Shown: positions 15,461 to 24,623 of the stretch, piece after piece | How positions within the stretch are numbered: position 1 is the stretch's first letter | How the letters are laid out: each line of letters opens with the position of its first letter | Source: Paenibacillus lupini | GTDB lineage: Bacteria; Bacillota; Bacilli; Paenibacillales; Paenibacillaceae | Direction: 5' to 3' | NCBI RefSeq assembly: GCF_011761355.1 | Contig: NZ_JAASRW010000011.1 | Coordinates: 100,547 to 164,546, forward strand | DNA: 64,000 bases | Translations under genes and position numbers: made by a program | Notes under the pieces: model-generated | What the model was told of the DNA's origin: nothing | Databases searched by the model: none | Seen by the model: the letters and a program-made list of their open reading frames with translations, nothing else

Positions 15461-17908
15461 ATGAAAGTATCTTACCAATGGTTGAATGAATATACGGATC
15501 TAAGCGGCTACACAGCCGAAGAATTAGCAGAAAAAATGACCCGCGGCGGTATCGAGATCGACGGCGTGGAATCTCTGAACAAAGGGGTAACCGGCGTTGT
15601 TGTCGGCTACGTGAAATCCCGCGAGAAGCATCCGGATGCGGATAAGCTGAGCGTATGTAAGATTGATGTCGGCACAGGCGAAGAGCTTCAAATCGTATGC
15701 GGAGCGAAAAACGTTGATGCTGGACAAAAGGTTCCGGTTGCCATGATTGGCGCGAAGCTTCCTGGCGACTTTGCGATCAAACGTGCGAAGCTGCGTGGTG
15801 TAGAATCGCAAGGGATGATCTGCTCGGCGAAGGAGCTTGGCATCAATGACAAGCTGCTGCCGAAAGAGCAGCAGGAAGGGATTCTGGTGCTTCCTGAATC
15901 GACACCAATTGGTATGCCAATCGGCGATATTCTTGGCATCAATGATGAAGTGCTTGAGCTGGATCTGACGCCTAACCGTTCCGACTGCCTCAGCATGCTT
16001 GGCGTTGCTTATGAGATTGGGGCCCTGACAGGCCGTGAAGTTCGTCTGCCTGAGGCTGTTGTGAATCACGCGGCTGATCGTGCAGACAGCCATATCTCGG
16101 TATCGGTAAGCGCACCTGAGCAATGCTCGCATTACAGCGCGCGATACATTAAAAGTGTGAAAATTGGTCCATCTCCACAATGGCTGCAAAACCGCCTGAT
16201 TGCAGCGGGTATCCGCCCGATCAGCAACGTTGTTGACGTAACAAATTTCGTTATGCTCGAATATGGCCAGCCGCTTCACGCTTTTGACGCGGATTCCATT
16301 ACGACAGGCCGTATCGATGTACGTTTGGCGAAGCCAGGCGAGAAGCTTGTTACACTTGATGATCAAGAGCGTACACTTGAGCCGCATATGCTTGTGATTA
16401 CAGACGGTGAGAAGCCTGTTGCTCTGGCTGGTGTTATGGGTGGGGCGAACTCGGAAGTGAACGAGAAAACCGTTAACATCCTGCTTGAGTCGGCGAGATT
16501 TGACGGTGGTACGGTTCGCAAAACCTCCCGTCAGCTTGGTCTCCGTTCGGAATCAAGCATCCGCTTCGAGAAAGAAGTAGATCCTGGCCGCGTTATTCCA
16601 GCTCTGAACCGCGCTGCAGCACTTATTGCTGAGCTTTCTGATGGACTGGTTGCAGAAGGAATTGTTGAAGTGGTTACCGCTGAGGCGAAGCCGGCTGTTG
16701 TTGACGTGACACTTGCGAAGATCAATGGCTATCTCGGAACAGAACTGTCGAGGCTGGAAGTGGAGACGATCTTTGGCCGCCTTCATTTTGGCTTCCGTCT
16801 GTCCGATGCGGATGATCGATTCTCCGTAACGGTACCAACCCGTCGCGGCGATATTACACGTGATGTAGATTTGATTGAAGAAGTAGCCCGTTTGTACGGC
16901 TATGACAATATTCCAACAACACCTATTCACGGTGATGTGACGCCTGGAGCGTTGACGAAGCCACAAGCGATTCGCCGCGAGCTTCGCAGAAGACTGACGG
17001 ATGCAGGTCTGCATGAAGTGATGAGCTATTCATTCACAGGCCCTGCTCGTACGGAAATATTCCCTGACCTGTCTGGCGCGGGATTAAAGCCGGTGAAACT
17101 GGCGATGCCGATGAGCGAGGACCGCAGCGTTCTTCGTACAACACTTCTCGCACAGCTGCTTGAGACGGCGACTTATAATCGTAACCGTAAAAATGAATCC
17201 TCTGCTATTTTCGAAATCGGCAGTGTATTCCACACGGAGGAAGAGGTACTTACTCGTCTTCCGCATGAGAAGCATCGCCTTGCGGTTCTTCTTACTGGTA
17301 ACCGTGTTGATGCACAGTGGAACCGCAAATCGGCTCCGGTTGATTTTTATGATGCCAAAGGCGTCCTAGAGACCGTTATTGATGTCCTTGGCCTGACGGC
17401 TAAAGTACGTTATGAATCGGCGCAGCCTGTGAACTTCCATCCTGGAAGAACAGCAGCGGTAATCGTGGATACAGCACATGGACCGGAAACAATCGGTTAT
17501 GTTGGTCAACTGCACCCTACACTGCAGCATGAAAGCGATCTTGCAGACACGTATGTGGTTGAGATTGAGCTGGGCAAATTGTATGAGCTGGCAGATTCCA
17601 GCATTGCATACAAGGCGCTTCCTCGTTACCCGGCTATGCAGCGTGATATTGCGGTTGTGCTTGATGCTGCCGTTCCGGCTGCGAAGCTTACAGCAACAGC
17701 TTGGGCTGTTGCCGGTGAATTGCTCGAGTCTGTTCGAGTGTTCGACGTGTTCACGGGTGAGAAGCTTGGCGCAGGTAAGAAGAGCGTTGCTTTGTCGCTC
17801 GTTTACCGTCATGCAGACCGTACGCTGACCGACGAAGAAGTGACAGAACTGCACGGTAAAGTTGTTGCAGAACTTGAACAATCTTTTGCTGCAGAATTAA
17901 GGAAGTAG
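15461..17908 (+). CDS. pheT: Phenylalanine--tRNA ligase beta subunit
   Basis: The 815-residue beta subunit. Domains in order: N-terminal B1, the EMAP/OB tRNA-binding domain (VVGYVKSREKHPDADKLSVC), B3/B4 editing region, B5 (VDVTLAKINGYLG...), the catalytic-like core (RDVDLIEEVARLYGYDNIP), and the C-terminal anticodon-binding FDX-ACB domain (ALPRYPAMQRDIAVVLD...). Length matches Bacillus PheT. GGGGAGGGG precedes ATG 15461. A good terminator at 17923 ends the operon, so the next gene needs its own start. Confidence 0.98.
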   Translation: MKVSYQWLNEYTDLSGYTAEELAEKMTRGGIEIDGVESLNKGVTGVVVGYVKSREKHPDADKLSVCKIDVGTGEELQIVCGAKNVDAGQKVPVAMIGAKLPGDFAIKRAKLRGVESQGMICSAKELGINDKLLPKEQQEGILVLPESTPIGMPIGDILGINDEVLELDLTPNRSDCLSMLGVAYEIGALTGREVRLPEAVVNHAADRADSHISVSVSAPEQCSHYSARYIKSVKIGPSPQWLQNRLIAAGIRPISNVVDVTNFVMLEYGQPLHAFDADSITTGRIDVRLAKPGEKLVTLDDQERTLEPHMLVITDGEKPVALAGVMGGANSEVNEKTVNILLESARFDGGTVRKTSRQLGLRSESSIRFEKEVDPGRVIPALNRAAALIAELSDGLVAEGIVEVVTAEAKPAVVDVTLAKINGYLGTELSRLEVETIFGRLHFGFRLSDADDRFSVTVPTRRGDITRDVDLIEEVARLYGYDNIPTTPIHGDVTPGALTKPQAIRRELRRRLTDAGLHEVMSYSFTGPARTEIFPDLSGAGLKPVKLAMPMSEDRSVLRTTLLAQLLETATYNRNRKNESSAIFEIGSVFHTEEEVLTRLPHEKHRLAVLLTGNRVDAQWNRKSAPVDFYDAKGVLETVIDVLGLTAKVRYESAQPVNFHPGRTAAVIVDTAHGPETIGYVGQLHPTLQHESDLADTYVVEIELGKLYELADSSIAYKALPRYPAMQRDIAVVLDAAVPAAKLTATAWAVAGELLESVRVFDVFTGEKLGAGKKSVALSLVYRHADRTLTDEEVTELHGKVVAELEQSFAAELRK

Positions 17909-17922
17909 GCAGGAAACCTTTT

Positions 17923-17971
17923 AAGTCGCATCGAAATAGTTCCTTGTGAACTTTCGATGCGGCTTTTTTTG
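17923..17971 (+). terminator. Terminator of the pheST operon
   Basis: AGTCGCATCGAAA pairs with TTTCGATGCGGCT, followed by TTTTTTT. Confidence 0.9.
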
Positions 17972-18062
17972 TGTTTTTTGCCCATGAAAGGCTTCTCAAA
18001 ATGAGTTTTTTCACATAAATGAAACTTTAGCTGTCGTTTCTTGTTACATAGATGAAGGCAAA

Positions 18063-18092
18063 TTGATTGAATTTGATGAAGCACCTTAAAAT
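18063..18092 (+). promoter_or_regulatory. Possible promoter for the giant zapA-like gene
   Basis: TTGATT and TAAAAT are 18 bases apart, ending 30 bases before ATG 18123. The match is modest, but a promoter is expected after the pheT terminator. Confidence 0.35.
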
Positions 18093-18122
18093 GTGAGGCA
18101 GATAAATAGGAGGTTACCCAGT

Positions 18123-21100
18123 ATGGATACTGATCAAACCGTTGTAACCGTTGATATATACGGACATCAATATAAGCTTAAGGGCCACAATAATGCTGAT
18201 TATATTAAAAGGGTAGCCAGCACGATTGACGATGCAATGAAAAAGCTCGCGATCGGCTCTCCTCGTCTTGATATGCCTAAACTGGCTGTTCTGGCAGCCG
18301 TGCAGATGACAGAGGAAGTATTCCGTCTGCGCCGCGAAAATGATACTTTGCATGATGCCGAAGCAAAGCGTCTTGTACTGGTAGATTTGCTTGAGCAGGC
18401 AAGTAGACTTGAGGTGTCACTGCGTGAGGAGCTTACTGCCGTTCAGCGCAAGTCGAAGACTGAGCTGGAGGAGCTTCGCGGCGAATATGAAACCGAGATT
18501 GCCGCTGCGAAAGCGGCTGCTGCTGAGGAATTGACAGCAAAGCTGGAGGAAGCAGCTGAGCTGCTTGCCCTTGCTCAAGCGGAGGCAACCGAAGAGATCG
18601 AGCGTGTACAAGCTTTTGCAGCAGCTGAGCTGGAGCGGGAATTGGAGATTTCACAAGCGAAGGCTGAAGCTGAGCTGGAGCGTGAGCGTGCAGAAGCCGC
18701 GGTTCAAATAGAACAAGAGCGGGAGAAAGCTGCGAAAGTGCTTGCGGAGCAGCAGGCAGCAGCGGCTCAGGAGCTGGAGCGCGAGCGAGTGAGAGCTTCG
18801 GAAGCAGCTGACGAGCTGGCGTTAGCACAAGAGCTGGCTGCAGAAGAGCTGGACCGTGAGCGTACGCAGGCTGCGAGAGCGTTGGTTGAGCATGTGGAAC
18901 GTGAGCGCGAAAAAGCGGCGAAATCGTTAGCAGAGCAGCTCGAACAGGAGCGCGAGAAAGCGGCAAGAGCGTTAGCGGAGCAGCAAAAGCAAGCAGCGCA
19001 GGAGCTGGAACGCGAGCGAGTGAGAGCTGCAGAAGCAGCAGACGAACTGGCGCTGGCACAAGCGCTTGCCGCGGAGGAGCTGGAGCGTGAACGTGCGAAA
19101 GCGGCGGAAGCGTTAGACGAGCTGGCTCTGGTACAAGCGCTGGCTGCTGAGGAGCTGGAACGCGAGCGTGTGAAAGCAGCTGAAGTGTTGGCGGAGCAAG
19201 TGGAGAGTGAGCGCGAAAGAGCAGCGAGAACGTTAGCGGAGCAGCAAGAGCATGCGGCGCAGGAGCTGGAACGCGAGCGAGCAAGAGCAGCGAAAGCGGC
19301 CGAGGAGCTGGCGTTAGCGCAAGCGCTGGCAGCTGAGGAGCTGGAGCGTGAGCGTGCGAAAGCGGCAGAAGCATTAGACGAGCTGGCGCTGGCACAAGCG
19401 CTGGCTGCTGAGGAGTTGGAACGCGAGCGTGTGAAAGCAGCGGAAGCGTTAGCGGAGCAGCTTGAGCAAGAGCGCGAGAAAGCGGCAAGAGCGTTAGCCC
19501 AGCAGCAAGAGCAAGCAGCGCAGGAGCTGGAACGCGCGCGAGCGAGAGCAGCGGAAGCAGCAGACGAGTTGGCGCTGGGGCAAGCGCTCGCTGCAGAAGA
19601 GCTGGAGCGTGAGCGTGAGCAGGCAGCACTCGCGTTAGCGGAACAAGTGGAGCGTGAGCGTGAAAGAGCAGCGAGGGTTCTAGCCGAGCAGCAAGAGCAA
19701 GCGGCTCAAGAGCTTGAACGCGAGCGAGCGAGAGCGGCTGAAGCGGCCGACGAGCTGGCGTTAGCGCAAGTGCTGGCTGCTGAGGAGCTGGAGCAGGAGC
19801 GCGAGAAAGCAGCGAGAGCGTTAGCGGAGCAGCAAGAGCAAGCAGCGATGGAGCTGGAACGCGAGCGAGTGAGAGCGGCGGAAGTAGCCGAGGAGCTGGC
19901 GCTGGCGCAAGTGCTCGCTGAAGAAGAGCTGGAACGTGAGCGTCAGCAAGCGGCAAGAGCATTGGTAGAGCATGTGGAGCGTGAGCGTGAAAGAGCTGCG
20001 AGAATGTTAGCCGAGCAGCAAGCACAAGCGGTGCAAGAGCTGGAACGCGAGCGTGCTAAAGCAGCAGAAGCAGCAGAGGAGCTGGCGTTAGCGCAAGCGC
20101 TGGCTGCTGAAGAGCTGGAGCATGAGCGCGAGAAAGCAGCGAGAGCATTAGCCGAGCAGCAAGAGCAAGCGGCACAGGTACTGGAACGCGAGCGGGCGAG
20201 AGCGGCGGAAGCGGCCGAGGAGCTGGCTCTGGCACAAGCGCTGGCTGCAGAAGAGCTGGAACGTGAGCGTGAGCAAGCGGCAAGAGCGTTGGTAGAGCAT
20301 GTGGAGCTTGAGCGAGCAAGAGCAGCGAAAGCGTTAGCGGAGCAGCAAGCAGCAGCAGCGCAGGAGCTGGAACGCGAGCGTGCAAGAGCAGCGGAAGCAG
20401 CTGATGAGCTGGCGCTGGTACAAGCGCTGGCTGCAGAGGAGCTGGAGCGTGAGCGCGAAAATGCGGCGAGAGCGTTAGCGGAGCAGCAAGCAGCAGCAGC
20501 GCAGGAGCTGGAACGCGAGCGTGCAAAAGCAGCGGAAGCAGCCGAGGAGCTGGCTCTGGCACAAGCGTTGGCCGCAGAGGAGCTGGAGCGTGAGCGCGCG
20601 AAAGCCGCAAATGTACTAGCAGAGCAGTTGGAACTGGAGCATTCAAGAGCCGCCGCAGCGTTGGCAGAGCAAGAAGCAAAAGCTGCGCAGGAGATTGCAC
20701 GTGAACGAGACAAAGTAGTAGAAGCAGCAGATGAGCTGACATTAGCTCAAGTTATTGCAGCGGAAGAACTCGAGATGGAACGTGCGAGAGCACTCGAATT
20801 AATCCAGTCGAAAGAACAACAATGGCAAGAGCAAATCGCTCAGCTTGAGCAAACATTAAAAGCTGATTTTGAACGCCGCCGTAATAACTGGATTGAAGAG
20901 CGTACAAGACTGCTGACGAAAGCAGCCGAGCTTGAGCAAGCCTGGAGCCAAGATAAGCAGTCTCATGAACTGCGTCTACAAGCAGCCGATGATCATTTGA
21001 TGCAAGCGCTGGAGCAGGAGGAAGCTTTACGTGCTTCCATTCGAGTTCTGGAACAGGAAGTGCATGAGCTTGGTCAGCAGTTCGCCGAGACGCAGGAGCA

Positions 21101-22463
21101 ATTGGAAGAGCAATCACAGCAATTTATACAATCGCTTGAAACAATCGCGCAAATGGAACTGCAGGCGGGCAAACAGCAAGAACTTCAGACAGCTATTGAG
21201 GCTCTTGCAGCGGAACAAACGGAGAAGCTGCAGCAATTGCAGGAGCAATATGTGTATCTTCAAGATGAACTGGAGAAACAGCGGCGTCAATTTGCTGCGG
21301 AACGTTCAGCGATCGAGCAGATTCATGCTGATCGGTATAGCGAAGCGGAAAGCCGGCTGGAGGAGCAAGCACGTCAGTTGTCTGAGGCAAAAGCTATTTT
21401 TGAAGAGAAGGAAATTGAACTGGAGCTTCAATACGAAGAAGATAAATATAAGCTGCAGCGCAAGTATGAAGGGCAGCAGGAGCAGATTGAACTACGCCAT
21501 GCTGAGCAGCAATTTGAATTGAAAGAACGTTATGAAAAGCAATATGCAGAGCTTCAGCATCTGTTGGAAGCTTACCAACTGACTCAGAAGGAACTGGAAA
21601 GCCAGCTTGAACAGCAAGGCCAAGCAATGGCTCAACAACAGGAAGAAAAACTCGCTGATCTGGAACAACGTCATCAAGAGCAAATTCGTACGCTGCAGAA
21701 GCAATTTGCTGATCAAACAGAGCTGCTGGAGCTTCAGTATATGGAGCAGATGGAACTGCTCGAACGTCAACTGCAAGAGCTTAAGGTAGAGCTCGACGAG
21801 CGGGAGCATAACCATTCCCGTCAATTCGAACAGCAAAGACTACATTTGGAACAACGTTACGAAGAGCGTCAAGCTGAAGCACAGGAACGTTATTCCGATC
21901 TTATGGCGAAGCAGGAAGAACAACAGCGCAATCTGCGTGCTCGAATTGAAGAGCTTCAAGCAGCCATGGAAGATGTTGAGCTTCGTGGACTGGAAATGGA
22001 AGAGCAGCTCGCAAGCTCTACGGAACGTGAGAACCAGCTCTTGGAACAGCTCGAGTATACGGCAGCTCGTGAGCGTATCACTGTGCAGCACCTGGAAGCA
22101 GCATCGTCAAGAGCTCAAGCGTTAACTGAGCAACTGGAGAAGGAACAAAAGTTAGCCCGTCAAGCAAGGCAAGAAGCTGAGCGGTTGTCAGAAGCTGAAC
22201 GTGCCCGTGAAGCCGCAGAGAAGTCACTCTATGCTCAGCTTGAAGCGGCACGCACAGAAGCTGCGGCAGCTGCTGAATTGAGGGTGATGCTTGAAGAGCG
22301 TACACAGTCGCTGGCAACAGAGCATGAGGAAACTTCCGGTGAAACGGATGCTCTTCGTGAGGAACTCCAATCGCTTACTCATAAGCATCAGAAGCTGGAG
22401 ATTGAATACCGCAAGCTTCAAACCGAGTATAATGAGTGGATCGAATTAATCGAGCATAGCTAA
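18123..22463 (+). CDS. zapA: Giant ZapA-domain protein with long coiled-coil extension
   Basis: A 1,446-residue protein. Residues about 6-90 match ZapA, the FtsZ-ring stabiliser: VVTVDIYGHQYKL, the helix IKRVASTIDDAMKKL, then LDMPKLAVLAAVQMTEEVFRL. ZapA is normally around 85-130 residues. Here it continues into about 1,350 residues of charged, Ala/Glu/Arg-rich coiled coil. Residues 239-878 form 12 tandem units of 25, 47, 62 or 77 residues that begin AAEELERER and end ELALAQAL. The remainder is a less regular Gln/Glu-rich coil with no membrane or secretion signal. ATG 18123 has TAGGAGG 8 bases before it. The place after pheT and before mutS2 is that of Bacillus zapA. A single intact frame over 4.3 kb shows selection. 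A cytoskeletal or spacer role at the division ring is inference. Confidence 0.85.
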   Translation: MDTDQTVVTVDIYGHQYKLKGHNNADYIKRVASTIDDAMKKLAIGSPRLDMPKLAVLAAVQMTEEVFRLRRENDTLHDAEAKRLVLVDLLEQASRLEVSLREELTAVQRKSKTELEELRGEYETEIAAAKAAAAEELTAKLEEAAELLALAQAEATEEIERVQAFAAAELERELEISQAKAEAELERERAEAAVQIEQEREKAAKVLAEQQAAAAQELERERVRASEAADELALAQELAAEELDRERTQAARALVEHVEREREKAAKSLAEQLEQEREKAARALAEQQKQAAQELERERVRAAEAADELALAQALAAEELERERAKAAEALDELALVQALAAEELERERVKAAEVLAEQVESERERAARTLAEQQEHAAQELERERARAAKAAEELALAQALAAEELERERAKAAEALDELALAQALAAEELERERVKAAEALAEQLEQEREKAARALAQQQEQAAQELERARARAAEAADELALGQALAAEELEREREQAALALAEQVERERERAARVLAEQQEQAAQELERERARAAEAADELALAQVLAAEELEQEREKAARALAEQQEQAAMELERERVRAAEVAEELALAQVLAEEELERERQQAARALVEHVERERERAARMLAEQQAQAVQELERERAKAAEAAEELALAQALAAEELEHEREKAARALAEQQEQAAQVLERERARAAEAAEELALAQALAAEELEREREQAARALVEHVELERARAAKALAEQQAAAAQELERERARAAEAADELALVQALAAEELERERENAARALAEQQAAAAQELERERAKAAEAAEELALAQALAAEELERERAKAANVLAEQLELEHSRAAAALAEQEAKAAQEIARERDKVVEAADELTLAQVIAAEELEMERARALELIQSKEQQWQEQIAQLEQTLKADFERRRNNWIEERTRLLTKAAELEQAWSQDKQSHELRLQAADDHLMQALEQEEALRASIRVLEQEVHELGQQFAETQEQLEEQSQQFIQSLETIAQMELQAGKQQELQTAIEALAAEQTEKLQQLQEQYVYLQDELEKQRRQFAAERSAIEQIHADRYSEAESRLEEQARQLSEAKAIFEEKEIELELQYEEDKYKLQRKYEGQQEQIELRHAEQQFELKERYEKQYAELQHLLEAYQLTQKELESQLEQQGQAMAQQQEEKLADLEQRHQEQIRTLQKQFADQTELLELQYMEQMELLERQLQELKVELDEREHNHSRQFEQQRLHLEQRYEERQAEAQERYSDLMAKQEEQQRNLRARIEELQAAMEDVELRGLEMEEQLASSTERENQLLEQLEYTAARERITVQHLEAASSRAQALTEQLEKEQKLARQARQEAERLSEAERAREAAEKSLYAQLEAARTEAAAAAELRVMLEERTQSLATEHEETSGETDALREELQSLTHKHQKLEIEYRKLQTEYNEWIELIEHS
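18837..20756 (+). repeat. In-gene tandem array of 12 coiled-coil units
   Basis: The units are 77, 25, 62, 25, 62, 62, 47, 62, 47, 62, 47 and 62 codons, 640 in all, counted by eye. The 47, 62 and 77 sizes differ by one 15-codon block (form LAEQxEyEREKAARA). DNA of late units is almost identical: 20333-20400 and 20473-20540 differ by very few bases, which points to recent duplication. Repeats stay in frame. Confidence 0.85.
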
Positions 22464-22472
22464 ATAAGATAC

Positions 22473-22513
22473 AAAAGAGAGTCATCTGAGTTATTTCGGA
22501 TGGCTCTCTTTTC
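22473..22513 (+). terminator. Terminator after the giant zapA-like gene
   Basis: AAAGAGAGTCATCTGA pairs with TTCGGATGGCTCTCTTT, followed by TC-rich sequence, 10 bases after the stop. Confidence 0.8.
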
Positions 22514-22553
22514 GCCGTGGCTGAACGATGTGATCTGAGATCTAGGAGGAAAT

Positions 22554-23015
22554 ATGAAGAAGCTAACGATACTTATACTCGCGATGTCGTTTGTCCTTTC
22601 CAGTTGTTCAACAAACAGAGGAGAGGGTACAGCATTTCATGATCAAGACATTCACTTTAAACTGCTGAAAAGTACATCATCAGAACAAAAACGCACCTAT
22701 GAGATTGAAGTAACAAATACGGGAAAGGCTACGATCGGGTATATTAATTTCTACTTGTCTTACCCCTTTCTCCAATCTAATGGTGCTATGGAAAATCCCT
22801 ATAAAATCGAATGCATAACAAATGATATTCAGCCTATTATTCTAAAAAGTGGCGAGAAAGTAGTATACCGGGTGAGCGCTCCTATTACTGAAGTGTTCGG
22901 CAATAAGAGTCTGCTGGACTTCACCAACCCGAATATCGAACTAAAAGGTTATGTGAAAGTTGGAGGTAAAGATAGTCCGTTTGGGATGTCGGGCAATTTA
23001 GAGGCCTTTTTATAA
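22554..23015 (+). CDS. Small lipoprotein of unknown function
   Basis: A 153-residue secreted lipoprotein: signal segment MKKLTILILAMSFVLSSC with lipobox LSSC. The mature part has beta-strand character (TYEIEVTNTGKATIGYINFYL), typical of small Ig-like or FxLYD-like extracellular domains that start from 'tissue-neighbour' beta sheets. No catalytic motif is seen. ATG 22554 has TAGGAGGAA directly upstream. It sits between terminators at 22473 and 23101, so it is monocistronic. A structural or envelope role is the most that can be said. Confidence 0.7.
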   Translation: MKKLTILILAMSFVLSSCSTNRGEGTAFHDQDIHFKLLKSTSSEQKRTYEIEVTNTGKATIGYINFYLSYPFLQSNGAMENPYKIECITNDIQPIILKSGEKVVYRVSAPITEVFGNKSLLDFTNPNIELKGYVKVGGKDSPFGMSGNLEAFL

Positions 23016-23100
23016 CAAGGGTTATCTACCTGGTGCGACGAGGCAAATAAGACGGAAAATCCGTACTGCAGTGGTGGAATGTGTGGACTGGGTAATAAAA

Positions 23101-23134
23101 AAGCCGTTCCAAAGTTATAACTTTGGAACGGCTT
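23101..23134. terminator. Bidirectional terminator between lipoprotein and SDR genes
   Basis: AAGCCGTTCCAAAGTT and AACTTTGGAACGGCTT form a near-perfect hairpin, A-rich on the left. It serves both converging genes. Confidence 0.85.
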
Positions 23135-23151
23135 CCTCTATAAAATCTCTA

Positions 23152-23832
23152 TTAACCGTAACTCACGATCGTACCGGTTGGGCCGCCAACCGGCAGACTG
23201 GCTAAACGGATGAGGTCAGGTGTGACAATTGCCGGGTCTTTGCCAGTTGCATGCATTTCGGTTCGCAGGGTGCCGGGATTATATAAATTAACGAGGATGC
23301 CATGCTCATGCTCCTCGTCAGCAAGCGTACGCGTCAGAGACTCAAGCCCTGCCTTGGCTGCACTATAGGCTGCATAGCCGCCGGCTCCGTTCCAGGACAA
23401 GCCTGTAGTTATATTAATGATACGACCATATTTGGTTTTGCGCATAGCCGGAAGCACAGCTTTGGTCAGTAGAAAAGGGCCAGTTAAGTTAGTGGCAACC
23501 TGCATATGCCATTCCTCAGACGTTAACTCAAGAACGGAGCCAGACTCCAATACGGCGGCATTATTTAACAAGACATGAATAGAGCCCCATTGGTCAACGA
23601 TCTGCTGGACTGCGGTCTGAATTTGATCTTCTTGTGTGATATCGGTAGGGATGATAAGTGCTTCTCGACCCGTGGTTTGTTTGATAAGCGCCGCAGTTTC
23701 TTGCAACTTGTTCTCACGGCGGCCTAATAAAGCAACTTCAGCACCTTCCTTAGCGAATGATAGGGAAGCTGCCCTGCCAAGTCCAGAACCTGCACCGCTA
23801 ATGACGGCAATCCGTCCGTTTAATAAGCTCAT
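23152..23832 (-). CDS. SDR family oxidoreductase
   Basis: A 226-residue classical short-chain dehydrogenase. It has the nucleotide-binding GAGSGLG, adenine-pocket Asp in PTDITQ, NNAA core motif, Thr/Ser in INITTG, and YSAAK with catalytic Tyr and Lys. GRRENK after the second strand suggests NADP(H) preference. ATG 23832 has TGAGGAGGG upstream. The C-terminal helix region is short, so the substrate is unknown. It stands alone, with no related genes beside it. Confidence 0.88.
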   Translation of the reverse strand: MSLLNGRIAVISGAGSGLGRAASLSFAKEGAEVALLGRRENKLQETAALIKQTTGREALIIPTDITQEDQIQTAVQQIVDQWGSIHVLLNNAAVLESGSVLELTSEEWHMQVATNLTGPFLLTKAVLPAMRKTKYGRIINITTGLSWNGAGGYAAYSAAKAGLESLTRTLADEEHEHGILVNLYNPGTLRTEMHATGKDPAIVTPDLIRLASLPVGGPTGTIVSYG

Positions 23833-24069
23833 ATGATCATACCCTCCTCAAATGAAAATAGCCAAGTATGAGCTATAAATGCTTATTCATAGATCGTAAG
23901 CATATTCATTTTTCATAAACACTGGCTAAGATGGATTTATGAATCATCTTATCAGACCGGAAGGTGATAGGGGAAGAGGCGTGACCATCAGTCTTTCTTA
24001 CTTATTTGAAAAGGAATCATTATAATTCCTATGTGGCTTATGGCCACGCTATGACCGCGAATAAAAGAA

Positions 24070-24098
24070 GAACCTCCGGCTTATTTGCCAAGAGGTTC
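24070..24098 (-). terminator. Terminator of the CuA lipoprotein gene
   Basis: On the minus strand GAACCTCTTGGC pairs with GCCGGAGGTTC, followed by TTCTTTTATT. Confidence 0.7.
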
Positions 24099-24118
24099 GC
24101 TTATTAATTCCATACTGC

Positions 24119-24472
24119 TTATTCAACGATAAGCTTAGCTGACATTTTTGAATGTCCACCACCGCAAGGGATGTTGCAGTTGATTTCATATTCACCAGCA
24201 TCGAGGTTAACTGTTTTTGCTTTATTGTTCGTCAGCTTTAGATCTGTTTTGTCAACTTGTACGCCATGCACGCCGTCGATTAATTCCAGCTCCAGCGTCT
24301 GGCCCTTCTTAATATGATATTCTGGCTGATCGAATTCCCAGCTGCTTGCTTTAATAACGACGTCTGCAGGAGTTGAGCTTGCTGCTTCTGAATTGCCATT
24401 GTTATTGGATCCGCAAGCGGCAATAACGAACACCAGGCACAATACTGATGCGAATAGTAACCATTTTTTCAT
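24119..24472 (-). CDS. Lipoprotein with stand-alone CuA-type cupredoxin domain
   Basis: A 117-residue lipoprotein with signal segment and lipobox VIAAC (Cys20). A cupredoxin fold like the CuA domain of cytochrome c oxidase subunit II follows. All CuA ligand positions can be read: His69 (DGVHGV) and the block CNIPCGGGHSKM with Cys99, Cys103, His107 and Met110. The two transmembrane helices of true subunit II are absent and no oxidase genes are near. It may be an extracytoplasmic electron carrier or a copper-delivery protein. ATG 24472 has AAAGGGG upstream; the open frame extends only nine residues further. A Ser/Asn-rich linker tethers the domain. Confidence 0.82.
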   Translation of the reverse strand: MKKWLLFASVLCLVFVIAACGSNNNGNSEAASSTPADVVIKASSWEFDQPEYHIKKGQTLELELIDGVHGVQVDKTDLKLTNNKAKTVNLDAGEYEINCNIPCGGGHSKMSAKLIVE

Positions 24473-24565
24473 TGAGAATACCCCTTTCATTGGCAAATAG
24501 ATAAAAATACATTCTTGTACTATTGTAACTTATCCCCATTTGATTTGCAGTGACAGCTACGTGAC

Positions 24566-24608
24566 AAAAAAACTCCCCTGCCCATCGTTTCCGACTGGGC
24601 AAGGGAGC
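24566..24608 (-). terminator. Terminator of the holin-family membrane gene
   Basis: On the minus strand AGCTCCCTTGCCCA pairs with GGGCAGGGGAGTT, followed by TTTTTTG. Confidence 0.85.
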
Positions 24609-24623
24609 TCATGGACATTTGGA

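Noticed and set aside
18433..20742. Long open frames on the minus strand of the giant zapA-like gene
   Set aside because: They are by-products of the GC-biased GAG/GCG repeat codons; products are Ala/Pro/Leu or Ser/Ala-rich low complexity, with no ribosome sites.
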